A stretch of 64,000 nucleotides of DNA from Sipunculus nudus (lineage: Eukaryota > Annelida > Sipuncula > Golfingiida > Sipunculidae). Each line of letters begins with the position of its first letter. Within the stretch, counting starts at the first letter, position 1. The notes beneath the pieces were generated by a model. The model saw only the letters and a program-made list of their open reading frames with translations, ran no database searches and was not told the DNA's origin. A program made the position numbers and the translations under genes. Positions 24,589-37,596 of the stretch are shown here, one piece after another. The stretch covers positions 37,899,558 to 37,963,557 of the forward strand of contig CM049310.1 of assembly GCA_026874595.1 (NCBI GenBank). Reading direction: 5' to 3'.

Positions 24589-26786
24589 AATATATAAATA
24601 TATATATGTACACCCAACATTGAAAGTTTTATTAAAGCCTTTAAATCAGTGTAAAGTCTGCTGTTAAACCTCAGATGAAATGTAAATGTATCACAAGACC
24701 ACGGGTTGGACATCTTTTCAATGTTAAGGAGATGTGACGACATGCATACCAGACCAGAACAGATACGCCATACTGGCCCAGCCACTGTCGGACAGATGAT
24801 GGATATCTTCTAAAGCTAAATTTGGTCACAACATCAGGGTTTAACCTACTTTTAGTTATACTTGTTGGATTGGAATGATTATTTAGACCAGCACCGTGAT
24901 TATTTAATCCAAAACAGGTGTTAACTTTTCAATATTATTATATACTTAACACCATATTCAAAGCGCCCACGTGCTACTGTTTACTCGCCAACCGGACGTA
25001 AACAAAGTTTTCATCCGGGGCCCTCACTTCCATATAAGCCAAACCGTTTTTCTGTGTATTTGAGTACCCCGGAAGTCATTCAAATCCATTGTTCAATGTT
25101 TCTCTTAGCCCTGCCTTGGCTTTAGTATTTGCGTTTAATAATACATTGCTTAAAATAAAACGATATTCCATGTACCGATAGACTTAGCTCAGTGCCAGCT
25201 CTTATCACTAAGGTCCTGTAAAGTCTGTATGGTGAATGACCGTGAATCCCTGATAATTGCAGATTTAGGCGTCACAAATCTCTTTGAGGACCTGACGATT
25301 CCCCTGTATTTGCATATCAGGCGGTAACGCCTCATGTGAGTATCATCGTTGCTACAAGAACGCCAACATCGGTCCAATAGCTCGACCCGCTTGGTAACAT
25401 TCGCATTGAAATCATGTATTCAGAAATTCCACACATGGACCTTCGTGTTCTATGATATAGTTCTGCTGAACGAATATTACGGTCACATGGGCCAAATGTA
25501 AGTACATAATGTAGACATTATCGCAACAATTTTGTACCGACAGGTCCAGTTTAATTCCCTCTGCCGAGATGACAAGAGCAGCTGACAGCATTTGTCTAAA
25601 CCGGTGTATTAACTGTCAAATTGCTACTCGCGAATCGTGATCGTTTCAGCCTGAGTCCGCCTGTACATTTTGACTGCGCTGGTCTTGTATGCACCAGAAA
25701 ATCTCGCACTGATTGGCTGCGCCAGAGTTTGTTAGGCCTACTGTCAAGAGTGGTGATCCGATAAACGTTAACACTGAGACTAAGGGTTATAGTGTTTTAA
25801 AGTCTCGCCAACTCAACATAAGCGACGGCCTAAAAATATTAAGACAAATTAAATGGTAATATTATTAGCCAATTTGAATCCTGGAATAGGCGATGACTGA
25901 ATGAACCATGTTTGCTTTGAAAAACAGTGGGAAAGACCACTGCTGACGTCACTGGAAAAAAAAACTTAGTTCAGCGAGGCGGTGATGTGTGGCGCTGATC
26001 GTCCGAGAACCGGCCAAGATTACCAGTCCATGAAATAAGAGGGTCAGATAGTGGTAAATTAGTTATATGATTTGCCGCAAGATGGCGATACCGATACTAA
26101 GTGCAATGCAACGCGGGAACATTTGATTTCTCAGTCAGAAGCAACAATTAAGTCGTAACTTTTTCATGGACTGGGCCAGTCTAGGTTCCTCTTCAAATAT
26201 TTTTTTTTCACTAGGTCATAAAATTAATAAATAATACATGCATCACCAGGCTACTTGTCAAATTCAACTGACCGTCATTGGCCAAGGGCCACGTTTAACT
26301 TTTGTATATTTTTCATAATTTAACAGTTTTTAAATTTTTGGCAATCTTTAAGATACTACAACCTGCCCCACCAAATAAAAATGAAACATTTTCATATTAA
26401 ACGAGGGTCAAACTTTGCGATCAGTAGAAGGGTAAGTACTTCCAAATTCCTGAAATGAAATGGTAGTTAGTTGAGTAGAGACAGATAGAATATAATGCAA
26501 ATAGATTCTATATTCTGATATATGGAAACTTACAACAAGGTATTCTAGACCAATAAGAAAATCAAACATGGCCACCGTGGGTTATTATACTTGACTGGTG
26601 CCTATGAGAAGACGAGCAACATCAAACAGCTAACAAGAACAAGCAGCATCGTCTCATGGGCTACAGTTGGGTACTAATTTAGAACCTTCACAGACTCAAC
26701 CCGTCTACTTGATGTTGTGGTCTGTTAAACGTGGAGTTAGTCCACAATGATCGCTTTATAGTTACTACCTTCTGATTGTTTTTCAG

Positions 26787-26813
26787 TGATTGGTTCTGGA
26801 ATGGTACCCGCCG
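26787..26813 (+). CDS. Microexon linker 3 (27 nt)
   Basis: Acceptor TTTTTCAG, donor CCG|GTAAGT, phase 1-1. Read from the Link 2 exon it encodes VIGSGMVPAG (the Gly codon is split). It directly precedes module A, in the same place that microexon 12 precedes module B. The donor is a perfect consensus. Confidence 0.65.
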
Positions 26814-26877
26814 GTAAGTCAAGATACTGTTTTTATCAATTATTAGATATTGTGGAGCTTATATATATATTATATAA

Positions 26878-26924
<47 letters not shown>

Positions 26925-28041
26925 ACTGTGTAGACCCGTTGCATGTGTATTCTTATAGCTCCTGCTTTCATCCAATATTTACATGTATATATTTTAACAA
27001 TTTTCGAAAACAAATGGTGGCCCCATCTTAATATTTATGTCCTTTTTTAGACATTTTATTTTTTTAGTATATTTGTTTTAATGGTATCACCACCACAAAA
27101 AAGAGAAGACACAACTTATGCCATTATCAAATGCAATTCTTTCATCATGCCTAATTTCAATCAAATCAACATGAGATGAAAAAGGCGAGGATGTTATTCA
27201 TCTGTTACAATTCAGGCATAACTTAAAGCTGTTCTCTGCAATTGCATCATGGAATACATTTGCGTGCATGTTGAACTAAAACTAGGTCACTTGGTCTATT
27301 TGCATATTGACTTTTTTGTCCCTTTCCTACCCAGTCATGAAAGTATATATATGTCTGATAGACATGCACATATTTGAACCATATTATTACACAAAACGTT
27401 TTACTATTCTCAAGTATATACCCAGTAAATGTAAGGAAATAGGGAAAAAATGAAAAAATATAAAGGCCCATCACTTCTACAGGATTGTAGGGGAACATCG
27501 CGGAAAATTTACAGAATTTGGAATAAAACTATTTTATTATCATGTAAATAATGATTGAATTTTGTAATTTCATGTAATCATGTAATTTAGCATTAAAATA
27601 GATCGTTCTTCCTGGCAGTGGTTATAGGATTTCCTCAAATTTTTACCCATTAGTGTTTTGGAAACGTGATCACTTGTTCTGTTTCAGTGTGCCAACTGTA
27701 ATTGATGAATTTTTGTCGATTTCCACGAAATTGTGTTTAAATCTGACACACAGGCATTCAAAGTTAGAAAACATGTTTCTTCAGAAAAGTAATTAATCAT
27801 GTTAAATGTCAACATAGCAGCCACACCAGTTTTGGCAATAAAAGTATAAAATGCCAAAAATATCAGGTGACTCATGTCAGAAAACACCATGTTTTATAAA
27901 AAGTACTCTGCAGATTTGCAGTTAAAAAAGTCTGTCAGATTACAAGCTGTCCAGCGCAAGCATCATGTCGCTGTACATTTGCATGCATATATTGCTAAGT
28001 AAATCGCTTAGAAAGTATAAGATGCACTGCGAATATTTCAG

Positions 28042-28164
28042 CCCAGCTTCCACTCATGTACGTCTCCCCGGGATACATGGTGTTCCAGTTTGACTGGTAT
28101 ACAATTTGGATAACAGGGCCAGGGACAAACCAGAACCAATACTTATTAGGGCATGTATTTACAG
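28042..28164 (+). CDS. Unknown module A, part 1 (first half)
   Basis: A 123-nt phase 1-1 exon; acceptor ATATTTCAG, donor ACAG|GTAAGT. The peptide begins AQLPLMYVSPGYMVFQFDWY and ends NQNQYLLGHVFTG. I do not recognise the family. The end (QYLLGHVFTG) lines up with EYILGFARPPG in exon 13, which identifies exons 9+10 as the split counterpart of exon 13. Confidence 0.75.
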
Positions 28165-28406
28165 GTAAGTCCATCATTACTAAAGATTCGTATAGGAAAT
28201 TTATGCAGTATATGTTTTTGCCTATATCAGATCATATGTTTTCAAATTTCTTTTTTCATATAAACTATCTGGTATATTCATCTGTCTATACTATTATATT
28301 CAAATATCTACACAGTTTAATGAATACTAGTTTTACTAGTTAAATTAATGTAGAGGCCTCCAAAATTTTGTATAAATATTTACCAGCAAGGGTTTTTTTT
28401 TTCAAG

Positions 28407-28541
28407 GTATCGCTGACAGGTATAGAGGAGTTACGGTTGTGGCGGAGGAATCTATGGCCGCAGGTACTTTGGCTCCGGTTGAACATGTCGAGAAGATCAC
28501 TGACGGCAAATTTTCTTTCTATCGCCCAATTTGCCCATCAG
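28407..28541 (+). CDS. Unknown module A, part 1 (second half)
   Basis: A 135-nt phase 1-1 exon; acceptor TTTTTCAAG, donor CAG|GTATGC. The peptide starts IADRYRGVTVVAEESMAAGT and ends FSFYRPICPSG. It aligns with the second half of exon 13 (DLHVATQQLMPSIL ... PVFLVECEQG): the V(A)....(M).(...)L.P segment and a Cys three residues before the closing Gly are shared. Exons 9+10 total 258 nt against 252 nt in exon 13. Confidence 0.8.
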
Positions 28542-29701
28542 GTATGCCTTTGTGCACTTTTATAACATTAATCTCCACCCGGCAGCCGGCGTTGAATATG
28601 CGTATTTGAAAGGGCAGGGCAAGTACGTTCCACTTCACTATAAAGTGGGCAGCTATAGCTTCACTCTGTACCTTGAACCATAAACCGTAAATGGGTGGTC
28701 CAGCGGTAGAGAATCTGGCGGTGTGCGATTACTCTTAAGACTTTGGCCGGATCTTTCCTAGTGTACTTTCAGGTCCCCACATTTCTTGTGTAGCATGAAG
28801 ACACCTAATAACCCCATCATATTGTCCCCGCTTCCTCGAAACGGGGGACATCGATTTGGGTATGTCTGTTTGTCCTTCTGACTGTCTGTCCGTCAAGTTT
28901 TCTTTTCCGTGAGCTAACTTTCCGAAGTGTTGTCTGATTTCATTAATGTTTCGGCCAGTGATTGCTCTCATGCTTCTATGCTTGGGATTAGTTTTGGAGT
29001 GTCTGTCTGAAAATTTATTATCACCAGCTCCAAAACAAACAAAAAATCCCTTTGGTTCAACAATAAAAATTATGACATGAGGAGAACATCTTCAAGTGGC
29101 AATGAATATTAAAACACAGGGACTCTGACATGCGAAGACATCTTCAGAGGAATAAAAAAAACTAAAACATATTTAGAAGGCAATCATGAAGATCACAGGA
29201 AGCTAAAATATCTAGAGGCAGAAGCATATATATATTCTACGAAGCTGCTTGTTATCATTAATTTAGATGTTAAGACTCAGTTGGGAAAAGAATTATGGTT
29301 GTACATTAAGTATATAAGAAACGTTTGGCAAATAACTTAGGAGAAACTATCAATATTTAATTTAATTGGATCACCATATTAGGGCCTTTCCGTTTCCTTT
29401 CCGACTAAAGCGAGCATTTGAGAGTCTCGATCTGATTTGCTAGAGATACACGATTAATCAAAATGAGATTAAATGTCGGAATGAATCGCATATAGTGCGG
29501 TTGATTTGCATAGAATGCCTATAAATTTGCAGGGACAACTCTGCTCGCAACACGTTGAGACTCAATTCGAATTAGTGATGAATGTTGCGAGCTAGCGGGT
29601 AGCACATTTAAAATTCGCTTCTAATCATGTGTAACATTGACACGTCCGCATCGAGTCCCTGAGGCTTCAGTTGGTAATCATCAGTTATATTTTTGTTTCA
29701 G
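28542..29701 (+). other. Intron with a CTGTCTGTC interspersed repeat
   Basis: Contains the second copy of the repeat seen at 9,330-9,590 (about 28,835-29,035; shared 'gtgattgctctcatgc', 'gtgtctgtctgaaaa'). Just upstream, 'gtggtccagcggtagagaat' resembles a tRNA-type A box, so the block may be a SINE remnant. No exon was found. Confidence 0.5.
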
Positions 29702-29992
29702 GCTATGTGTCACTGAGTGATATCGGGATCCCTGATATGGAGAAGTTTACTGATCAGGTAAAACCAAGTCTCCGCTGTGTGCGGGAAGAATTTGTCGAAA
29801 ATTGTAGTTACGGCGGAATGCAGAAGGACCTTCCGGAAGGTGGTGGGTTATATGAAGTCGTCCCCACATACCCAAGCCGGCAGGTCGCTGGCCACTTCTT
29901 CAGGGCATCCAAGGGAAATGACCCCCCGTCAGCCGAGCTAAGTCGTTGTCTGAAGAGAAGCCATGTCGTGTTTACCAACATGGAATTGTACG
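29702..29992 (+). CDS. Unknown module A, part 2
   Basis: The largest exon of the gene (291 nt, phase 1-1; acceptor TTTGTTTCAG, donor ACG|GTAAGT). The peptide starts GYVSLSDIGIPDMEKF, contains PSLRCVREEFVENCSYGG and RQVAGHFFRASKG, and ends SRCLKRSHVVFTNMELY. The LRCVRE(E)(F) motif and the following hydrophobic/Gly pattern match FRCVRDDYVG in exon 14, so this is the A copy of the second part of the module. It carries four more residues' worth of tail and two extra cysteines relative to the B copy. Function unknown. Confidence 0.85.
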
Positions 29993-30896
29993 GTAAGTAG
30001 TTATTAGCTTGTTTAGACGTTCTGTCATAGGTTGGTTGTAAGTTTGATTGAGGCCAAAGGTGCTTCGGAGCAACTGTTCACAGCATCGGTTGAACCAGTG
30101 GTCAGACCAAGCATAACCGAGAACGGTTCTTAGTTCTTCCCAGAGATGAGGTGTTATACACCATCCAGCCCTGAGGCCTCTACATCTGTGGCTTAGCCAT
30201 GAAACAATTATAAGTGCAATTTGGTGAAAGCAAACAGACAGAAAGGAAGTCACTTAAGGAATAACTTGCCTTAGAAAGGAAAAAAAAACACAAAAAAAAC
30301 TTTACAGGAAAATTCAGATGAGCAATTTTTGGAGGTCTTTAATTACAACTTTTTTCATCCAGAAGCACCCGCATATGTCGAACAATAAAAAAAATTCAAT
30401 TCAGAGCCGCCTTTTTGTTAATCATCAAGTGCGTTTTATGCATTTCTAGCTACCAACTTCTGTTCATAACCAATTAAACACCTCGCTAAAAAGCACCTTT
30501 CAAATATTTATTTAACATTAGCTATCTTTCAATTGCATGTCTGTTATTTTTTAAATGCGACCAACAGAAAGTACAATAACAGAAAGCACAATTGATTTTC
30601 GTTGAAAAAATATAGGGTTACATCACACAGCACTACATTTCCAGGCCAGGGTTACAGCCTTAATTCAGCACCACGTTACTCTATTTTTTTTTCAAAACTT
30701 TGTTCTTTTTATCAGAAGTTTAATGCGTGTTTACACACACCGAGTAAAACCTCGCCTAACGACAACCTCTCTTCAGCGACCACCTCAGAATAACTACAGT
30801 CCAAATTCTGTTTGCTCTTTTTTTCAGACCTCGCATAGACGACAACTATGACTTTATCGAGGTCCCGTTGGTGGTCTTAATTCCAAAATTCCACTG

Positions 30897-30955
<59 letters not shown>

Positions 30956-31662
30956 CTGGTGCAAGAAACTGAACTTCATATTTTTAATATATGTCGCAAA
31001 GAAAAAAGTTAAATAAGATTGTGTGTACAGAATTATTTCAAGGCAAATTCCGTTCACTTAAAACAAAAACTATATCTTCGCTTTATCAATACAATATATT
31101 ATTTTTTGCAAAGTACGTAGATTATATTATATATCGTAGTTTTATCGATAATCCCCTGCGGATAACTGATCTCCACTTTCTTTCTGATATTAAGCCCTGA
31201 TTTTATCGGTGAACCAGGGCTAAAGTGGCCCGTTGGTCGATATCAACATTCTATGAATTTTTTATTAATCGTGCACGTGATCGATTTCTTTTGAATGCAT
31301 AAAATTGCTCGTGTCCGTATAGTTTGACTACGGGAATAATATAACCATGCACTGTGCGTGAGATGGTTTTTCCTCTTGCTGATAAGTTTAATTCATATAT
31401 AGCCAGGTAACAATCTAAAATACGCTGCTAATTAAAATAATATTCTGTTACCGTATCGGTTAAATATATATTAGGGATGTATTTATTAATTATCCCATGC
31501 GTTAATGTGAATATAAAAGAGGCATTTGTTTCGCTCGCTGGTAAACTGCCACTAAGGATGTTCTTGCTTCTCTAATGTTACAACTAGTTTTCGTTTTAGG
31601 AGGCTATGGTCTTATGATATCTCGCTTATATGGGTTTATTATGGATATTTTTCTTATTTCAG
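29993..31662 (+). other. Intron, repeats only
   Basis: AT-rich sequence with a (TA)n run at about 30,900-30,947. No exon-like segment with matching phase was seen. Confidence 0.5.
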
Positions 31663-31689
31663 CTCCATTTACTGCGAACACACTTCCAG
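31663..31689 (+). CDS. Microexon linker 4 (27 nt)
   Basis: Acceptor TTATTTCAG, donor CCAG|GTATGT, phase 1-1. It encodes APFTANTLPG, and has the same length as the linker ahead of module A, indicating the linker was duplicated together with the module. Confidence 0.65.
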
Positions 31690-31917
31690 GTATGTCATCA
31701 TTCTTTCCAAAGTAGTATAAAAATTGTTCATTATTGATGCATATAAATATTTCCACACGCACACACGAAGCCAAAATACCATTTATAGATGTGCCTTTCT
31801 GATTATACTTACTTTGTGCATTGCGCATAGGGTGATGTGCGAGTCCCCTAATATTAATATCGTTAAACGTAAGAGCAAACTTTCCAACAGATGCCTATGA
31901 CGGGTTTTATTAGTTCA

Positions 31918-33540
31918 GCTGACTGTAAGTCATCTGAGATATGAGCTATAGCGATAATCTTTGTCTGGCGTCTGTCAGTCCGTAAACAGGGCACAAAATC
32001 TTAACCGTTAGACTTAGAAATTTATATGAGCACCCTGAATGTCAGATGGGGATAAATCCTATTTGTAAGCCTAGAATCTTCTAACACAACATCCTAAGAG
32101 TTTCTGAGCAAATCTCCTTGGCAACCTGTAATCAGGTCATGTTGACCTATATTTTATGACCTACGGGCCGAAAACATGATTTTGAGCATCCTGAATGCCA
32201 GAAGGGCACAAATCGTATGTGTAAGGCCTCGAATCTTCTAATACAACATCCTGGGAGGTTCTTAGCAAATCATCTTAGAAACCTGAAATAAGGTCATGAT
32301 TAAACTCATTTTGCGACCCACAAGCCGAAAAAGGATTTTGAGCACCCAGAAAGTCAGTCAGGGCACATATTGTATCTGTTATGCCAAGAATCTTCTAACG
32401 TAACATTAAAAGACGTCTTTTATTGATGTCCTTGGAAACCTGAAATTAGGTCACCATGACCTGTATTTTGAGACCTATAGGAAAGCTGTCGAACACAATA
32501 ACCAGGCAGGTTCTAGGCACATCTCTTTGGAAACCTGAAATTAGGTCATGGTGACGTATATTTTGCAACTTGGGCAGAAAAAAAATACTTGGAGAACCCA
32601 GACAGACGGGGTTGAAGTTGTATCCATTAGGCCTAGAACATTCTAACATAAAATTCCGGGAGGTCCCAGTAAAATGTCCTTGGAAACATGAAATTGGGTC
32701 ACTGTGACCTATATTCTGCAACCTGTAGGGAAAAAGGTGTCATTTGAGCACCCTGAATGTAAGATGGGCCAAACCAAATTGGATGCGTTAGGGCTAGAAT
32801 CTTCTAAAGCAACACTCAACAAGGTTCTAGGCAAATCTCTTTGGAAACCAGAAATTATGTCATGGTGCACAGGCTATATTCTATGAGCTATGAGTCGAAA
32901 AATATGAATTTGAGCATCCAGATAGACAAGGTACAGATTTGTATCTATTTTCATTTGAACCTTACATTGAAAAGTCTAAGGTCCTTGGCAAGTCTTCTTT
33001 GAATCCTGAAATATGGTATCTTAATTCTTATAATACAACCAGATAGGGCTCAAATTGGATCATTAAACCATAAAATCTTCCAACACAAAATCCAGGGAGA
33101 TCTTAGCAAATTCCACTGGAAACGTGCACGTGACAGGCAAAAAACATGAGTACCTTTAACATCAGATGGGTACAAATTGTATGTATTAGGCCCTGGGCAA
33201 ATCAGCTTTGAAATTTAGAATAAGGTCAATGAGATCTATATTCTGCAAACTTCTGGCCAGAAGCATGATCTTGAGCAGTCAGACAGGGCCAAAATTGTAT
33301 CCATTAGCCCTAGACACTTCTAACAGGACACACAGGGTAGTCCTGGGAGTTTCTAAACAAACCTCCTTAGAAACCAGACATTGGGTCATGGTAACCTATA
33401 TTCTGCGAGCTATTTACCATAAATATGATTTTGAGAACCCAGACAGACAGGGTACAAATGGTATCCAAATCCTCGGAACCCTCTAATGTAAAATCCAGGG
33501 GGGTCCTGGCCAGGTCTCCTATAAATCCTATTTTCAATTG
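31918..33540 (+). repeat. AGCTGAGCGTCATGG-family repeat with tandem 150-180 bp units
   Basis: Starts with 'cagctgactgtaagtcatct' and 'gagctatagcgataatcttt', then about ten diverged units with 'agaatcttctaacacaacat', 'cttggaaacctgaaattagg', 'aaaacatgattttgagca' and 'agacagggc'. It lies inside the intron before exon 13 and has no coding content. Confidence 0.75.
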
Positions 33541-33559
33541 AGTGTCTCCGCGGTAACAT

Positions 33560-33940
33560 AACACGGATTCGATGGATTTTTCCCGAAACTCGCCATACTT
33601 TTAAACAAAAGATTATATCGTCCAAGTTCGATTTTAGACCAAATCCATGCATATTTAGAAAAGGTCAGAAGTCACAAGGCTATTTTATGTTGTCGCCGAG
33701 ATAACTTATCAGGAATATGATGAATTTTGATGAAAGTCAACATAAATATTAACCAATATGATATCTCACCTTAGTTCGATTTCTTGCAAAATCCATGAGG
33801 TCAGAGTTCTCCTGACTTAAATCTCCTGATTTAAAATCTTTGCAAAATTCACGCATATCTAATTAGGTCAGAGGTCACAAGACATAAGATGGGCGTATTA
33901 TGCATGTTTGCGGTGCTCCTGTTTACAATTCAACCCCATG
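33560..33940 (+). repeat. Interspersed repeat, copy 2
   Basis: Same family as 360-785: shared 'ttttgttgtcg..' / 'gtcgtcacgaaaat' region, 'gcaaaatccatga', 'gaggtcagaggtcac' and the ending 'tattatgcatgtttgcggtg'. Confidence 0.6.
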
Positions 33941-34936
33941 GTCACTGTGTTTGTGGCTCACGCCAACGATACTTATAATTCATGACCAAATGTCGTCTTC
34001 ATTTTATCTTTAAGACCTCAAATAAAATAGATTGATTCTCCAGGTTTCACCACCAGGGCTGGCAAAGGGCAAAGTATTGTCAGCAGATAAATGAGAGCGT
34101 GGTACGTGATGTGCATCTAACTCAAAATTTCAAAACAGCGACACCCTACTCTTATAGGTTTGATGCACACTGGCGCCATCACTGATCTGATTACAATTCT
34201 TTGGCATGTGGCAGCCGGCCGTTGTGTTGGCTTATAATAACTTGGTTTTCAAAGCAGCGGTTAAAGTGAAGGGGATCTGGCACGATTGCAGTGTATAACC
34301 GCTGTGTAATAGGAATGTATTACCAACAAACAAAACATGTACAATACAACCGATCATCTAGGTCATCTGTGCTCAAGCACATATTTTATAGCATCTATAT
34401 CATACATGCACCCTAATAAAATACATATGTGGAGTGTAGTTAAATATAGATTTGTTATGCATTTGTTCTATTCTGCGTGAGTTTCTTCTAGATAGCGTTG
34501 ATCCGCAGGGCCGCAGCCTGAGCTAAGTCCGGGGGAGGGGGGAAGGGTGGCAGTAAATGCTTTGTCAGGCGTATAGCCCCGAAGGGGAATCCCCAACACA
34601 CGGTGTGAAAAATTTGTTTAAATACATGCTACGAATTTGCATTTCTGTTGGTTCAAGCTAGAAACACAGAAACTTAATTTTTTTTTTTCACAGGGTGCTT
34701 TTTAGCCTGCTTTTTTAGCCTCATGCAAAAACTGCCGACAAATTTTATTTGCCCATGAATGAATCAGATCTCATGAGCCCGCTTTTCTTTGCCCTCCCCC
34801 CCCAGGCTACAGTACTGGTCCGGGAGCTATATAGGAGTAAATTATTGCGTTGCATGTATAAATGTTTTCAAAAGTTGACTCGATTTTGAACGAGATTTTT
34901 TTCGTATTCAAACATTTGTATGTTTATTTTTTTTAG
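33941..34936 (+). other. Intron sequence without recognised features
   Basis: Nothing coding. A poly-C/G-rich stretch lies at 34,530-34,550 and 34,795-34,805. The end is a long T tract leading to the acceptor of exon 13 at 34,936. Confidence 0.5.
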
Positions 34937-35188
34937 TACCTCTTTTGTTGAGAAAGACTCGTGCGACCACTGTGTCAAATTTGCTAAGCAATTATTTCAT
35001 GGGAGAGACGAAGGACAGAGAGTATATATTAGGATTTGCCAGGCCCCCTGGCTACACCTGGGACGACAACATGGACCTGCACGTGGCCACCCAACAACTC
35101 ATGCCATCCATCCTCCGACCAGCAACCGCCTTCAAAACAACCTATCATAGCTATCTCAAACCCGTTTTCCTTGTAGAATGTGAACAAG
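34937..35188 (+). CDS. Unknown module B, part 1 (single exon)
   Basis: A 252-nt phase 1-1 exon; acceptor TTTTTTTTAG, donor CAAG|GTATTA. The peptide contains VSNLLSNYFMGETKDREYIL, GFARPPGYTWDDNMDLHVAT and ends PVFLVECEQG. It corresponds to exons 9 plus 10 of module A, so an intron was gained in A or lost in B after duplication. Family not recognised. A (TA)n run starts 50 bp into the following intron. Confidence 0.8.
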
Positions 35189-35229
35189 GTATTATTTATA
35201 CTATACTTTTATGTGTTATTTATACTATA

Positions 35230-35235
<6 letters not shown>

Positions 35236-35284
<49 letters not shown>
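35236..35284. repeat. (TA)n microsatellite
   Basis: A TA run soon after exon 13. It makes a false extension of the exon 13 reading frame past the donor. Confidence 0.9.
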
Positions 35285-35287
<3 letters not shown>

Positions 35288-37596
35288 TATGCTTACTGCA
35301 TCAATAAGGCACGGACCAAGAATGATGTGTGAAAGCTGTGTGAAAGATCATGATTTTTAACACAATATTAGACAGGATCCGCTATACATGCATTATCATA
35401 AAATTGTCAGCATTATATCTCGTGCATATCATGGTGCATGGTGGCGCTTTATCTTATAATTTTTCACTGTAGTGCTGCCCCTTAGAGTCTGTCGAAAGTA
35501 ACTATAACAGTCAGAATGATAAATATTTTAAAATGGACTTTTCGCTAACAAGTATTTTGTCACTTCGAAGCAGCGGGGTACCTAGCCTAATTGCCGCTAA
35601 GTGCGATAGTCAAAGTTAGCGGTCCTTTAACAAAGCATTATAAAATTTGACAACATATGGAAACATATCCGGACAGATTTTCCTGGTTACAGGATTTTAT
35701 TTGACAACAACGCAATTATATCGATGAAGTTATCAACAGACAATATTTCGTCACGCATTAAACAAACGTCACCTCTTTGCTATTGCGTTATTCAAAAGAA
35801 CGTTGTGCATGATTCACATAATGTTCTAACTTAATTTATCTTGCATGATATAAACATGGTAAAACTCCATTTGGTTATTGTCATTTAGTTCTCAACGCAT
35901 ATAAATACATTGCCAAAAAATCCACTTCTTTTTATCGCATATGACAGCAGCTGCGCCTAATTAAGCTGATATGCATAGTGCTGCAGCAAGCAAGGCGGTC
36001 ATACTTATGTCTCTATTCGAAACGCGGGAGGGTATTTCATGAGCTATATGTGTGCAGGGGATGTATAATGTTTGAATAAAATGTGACTTTTTAATAACTA
36101 CAATATCCTCAAAGTTAAAACAATGGTAATTCAAAGCTACATCAGTTTCATGTTCTGCACTTTCCTCATGTTTATTTATGAACTAACGATAATTCGTTAT
36201 TCAATAAAGCACTTCATTGAATTTCACATCATTATATCTTGAATTATATGATATATTATATATTGAGTAATTTGAAGGTAACACGTATATTTAATGTGTC
36301 CTAGGGGCAAGGTGGGAACCATCACCCTGGACATTGATAATAATTTGTATTTGAAATGGAATGACATCTGCCAACTTAAAGATTAAATAAATCCCACATA
36401 GTTCTTGGGGAAAGATTATTATTAAATAAAAGATCATGTCATATACGCCAAATTCTAAAACCTGTGGTAAATTAAAAGATAACCAAGGAAATATAAGTAG
36501 TACTCAACATGTGTAAAAGCGTTTGTTTTTAACGAAACTGTTGTAAGCACATGGAGGGGGGGACCATGGAAAAGTATTTTAGGTTGTTTCAGGCATTTTA
36601 AATGTCATGGTATTCTAGTGAAATCAATAGTGCAAGTTTATACATTACGGGAATAGAGCAACAGAATTCATCATAACATTTTCCGGACAATGTGTAAGAG
36701 AGACACCCGTCCCCCATCATGTTTCTTCTTAGTTTCCTGTACACGTAGATGATCCTGAAATGTGTGCCTTTGCAAGACAGTTTCTCAGTGCCGTTCTGGC
36801 ATTGCCGGTGTTCTCATAAATAATAGCTTCAAATCTGTATTTCTTCTGGCGTAGCCTGTCTATAGAGATAATTCGCGAAACATTTGATTGGCTATTGTAC
36901 AGTTTATCATTACTGAAATAATTGATATGGAGGAACAAAGCAACAAAATTACCAAACATTAAAATCTTTAAGAATAAGTCATTTATACTTACAAATGTAT
37001 ACTCTTTGATGATCTCGTTGTGCCAACTCCTCATACTAATTCAGCGAAATGACCCCCCCCCCCCCCCCCCCCGCAACATGCACCGTCCCGTACCCCGCAT
37101 CATCCCCCCCCCCCCTCCCCGGCACGCAACTGCTTAGATGAATCAGACTTACTGTTTGATACGTTTGTTTTATTCTTATGACCCTCAGCGTGTGCTGAGA
37201 AGATTCAGCTGCATAACTCAGTGTACCAGTTGATCTGTTTGCATGTTTGTCAAATTCCTTCCTGTTGTCAAGCGGCTTCACGGCTTCTCCATCTCAAAGA
37301 CCTATCAACAATTCACAGGATTCACAGTATTACCATCGCCTGTCATTGACAGGAGAGTATGGACTGCTGTTGCAGCGCAGTTTCCGGTATGACTGTCTGT
37401 ATCGAAAGAATGTCTGTAGCGTATTTTACACTGAACGAACTTTGTAAAAAAACTGTAGTATTTATGAATAGGGAAACCACTGTGATTATCCTATGATTCA
37501 TGTCATATCCCACTGAAAAAAAACATATATTGACAAGTAATATATCTTTGTGTGGAGTGGCTAGGCGTTAATTATAATAAATTGGTTTCCTTCCAG
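35285..37596 (+). other. Last intron
   Basis: AT-rich, with poly-C runs at about 37,052-37,072 and 37,106-37,120. No exon with fitting borders was seen; the segment around 37,310-37,390 has splice-like signals but no relation to the gene's modules. Confidence 0.5.

Larger units (their letters stand above)
18446..26786 (+). other. 8.3-kb intron filled with repeats
   Basis: No exon with proper phase 1 borders and protein-like content was recognised. Contents: a possible LINE-like tail at 18,900-18,945 (TGAATAATAAATAAATAAA), a segment near 19,300-19,520 with a GTTCGAATC B-box-like motif, the AGCTGAGCGTCATGG-family repeat at 20,590-22,060, AT-rich arrays at 22,440-23,010, and a large palindrome at 24,408-24,588. 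Confidence 0.5.

Noticed and set aside
37247-37447. Possible extra exon before the last exon of the large gene
   Set aside because: It has an AG and a GTATGA at plausible places, but its peptide is unlike any module and it is not needed to keep the frame.
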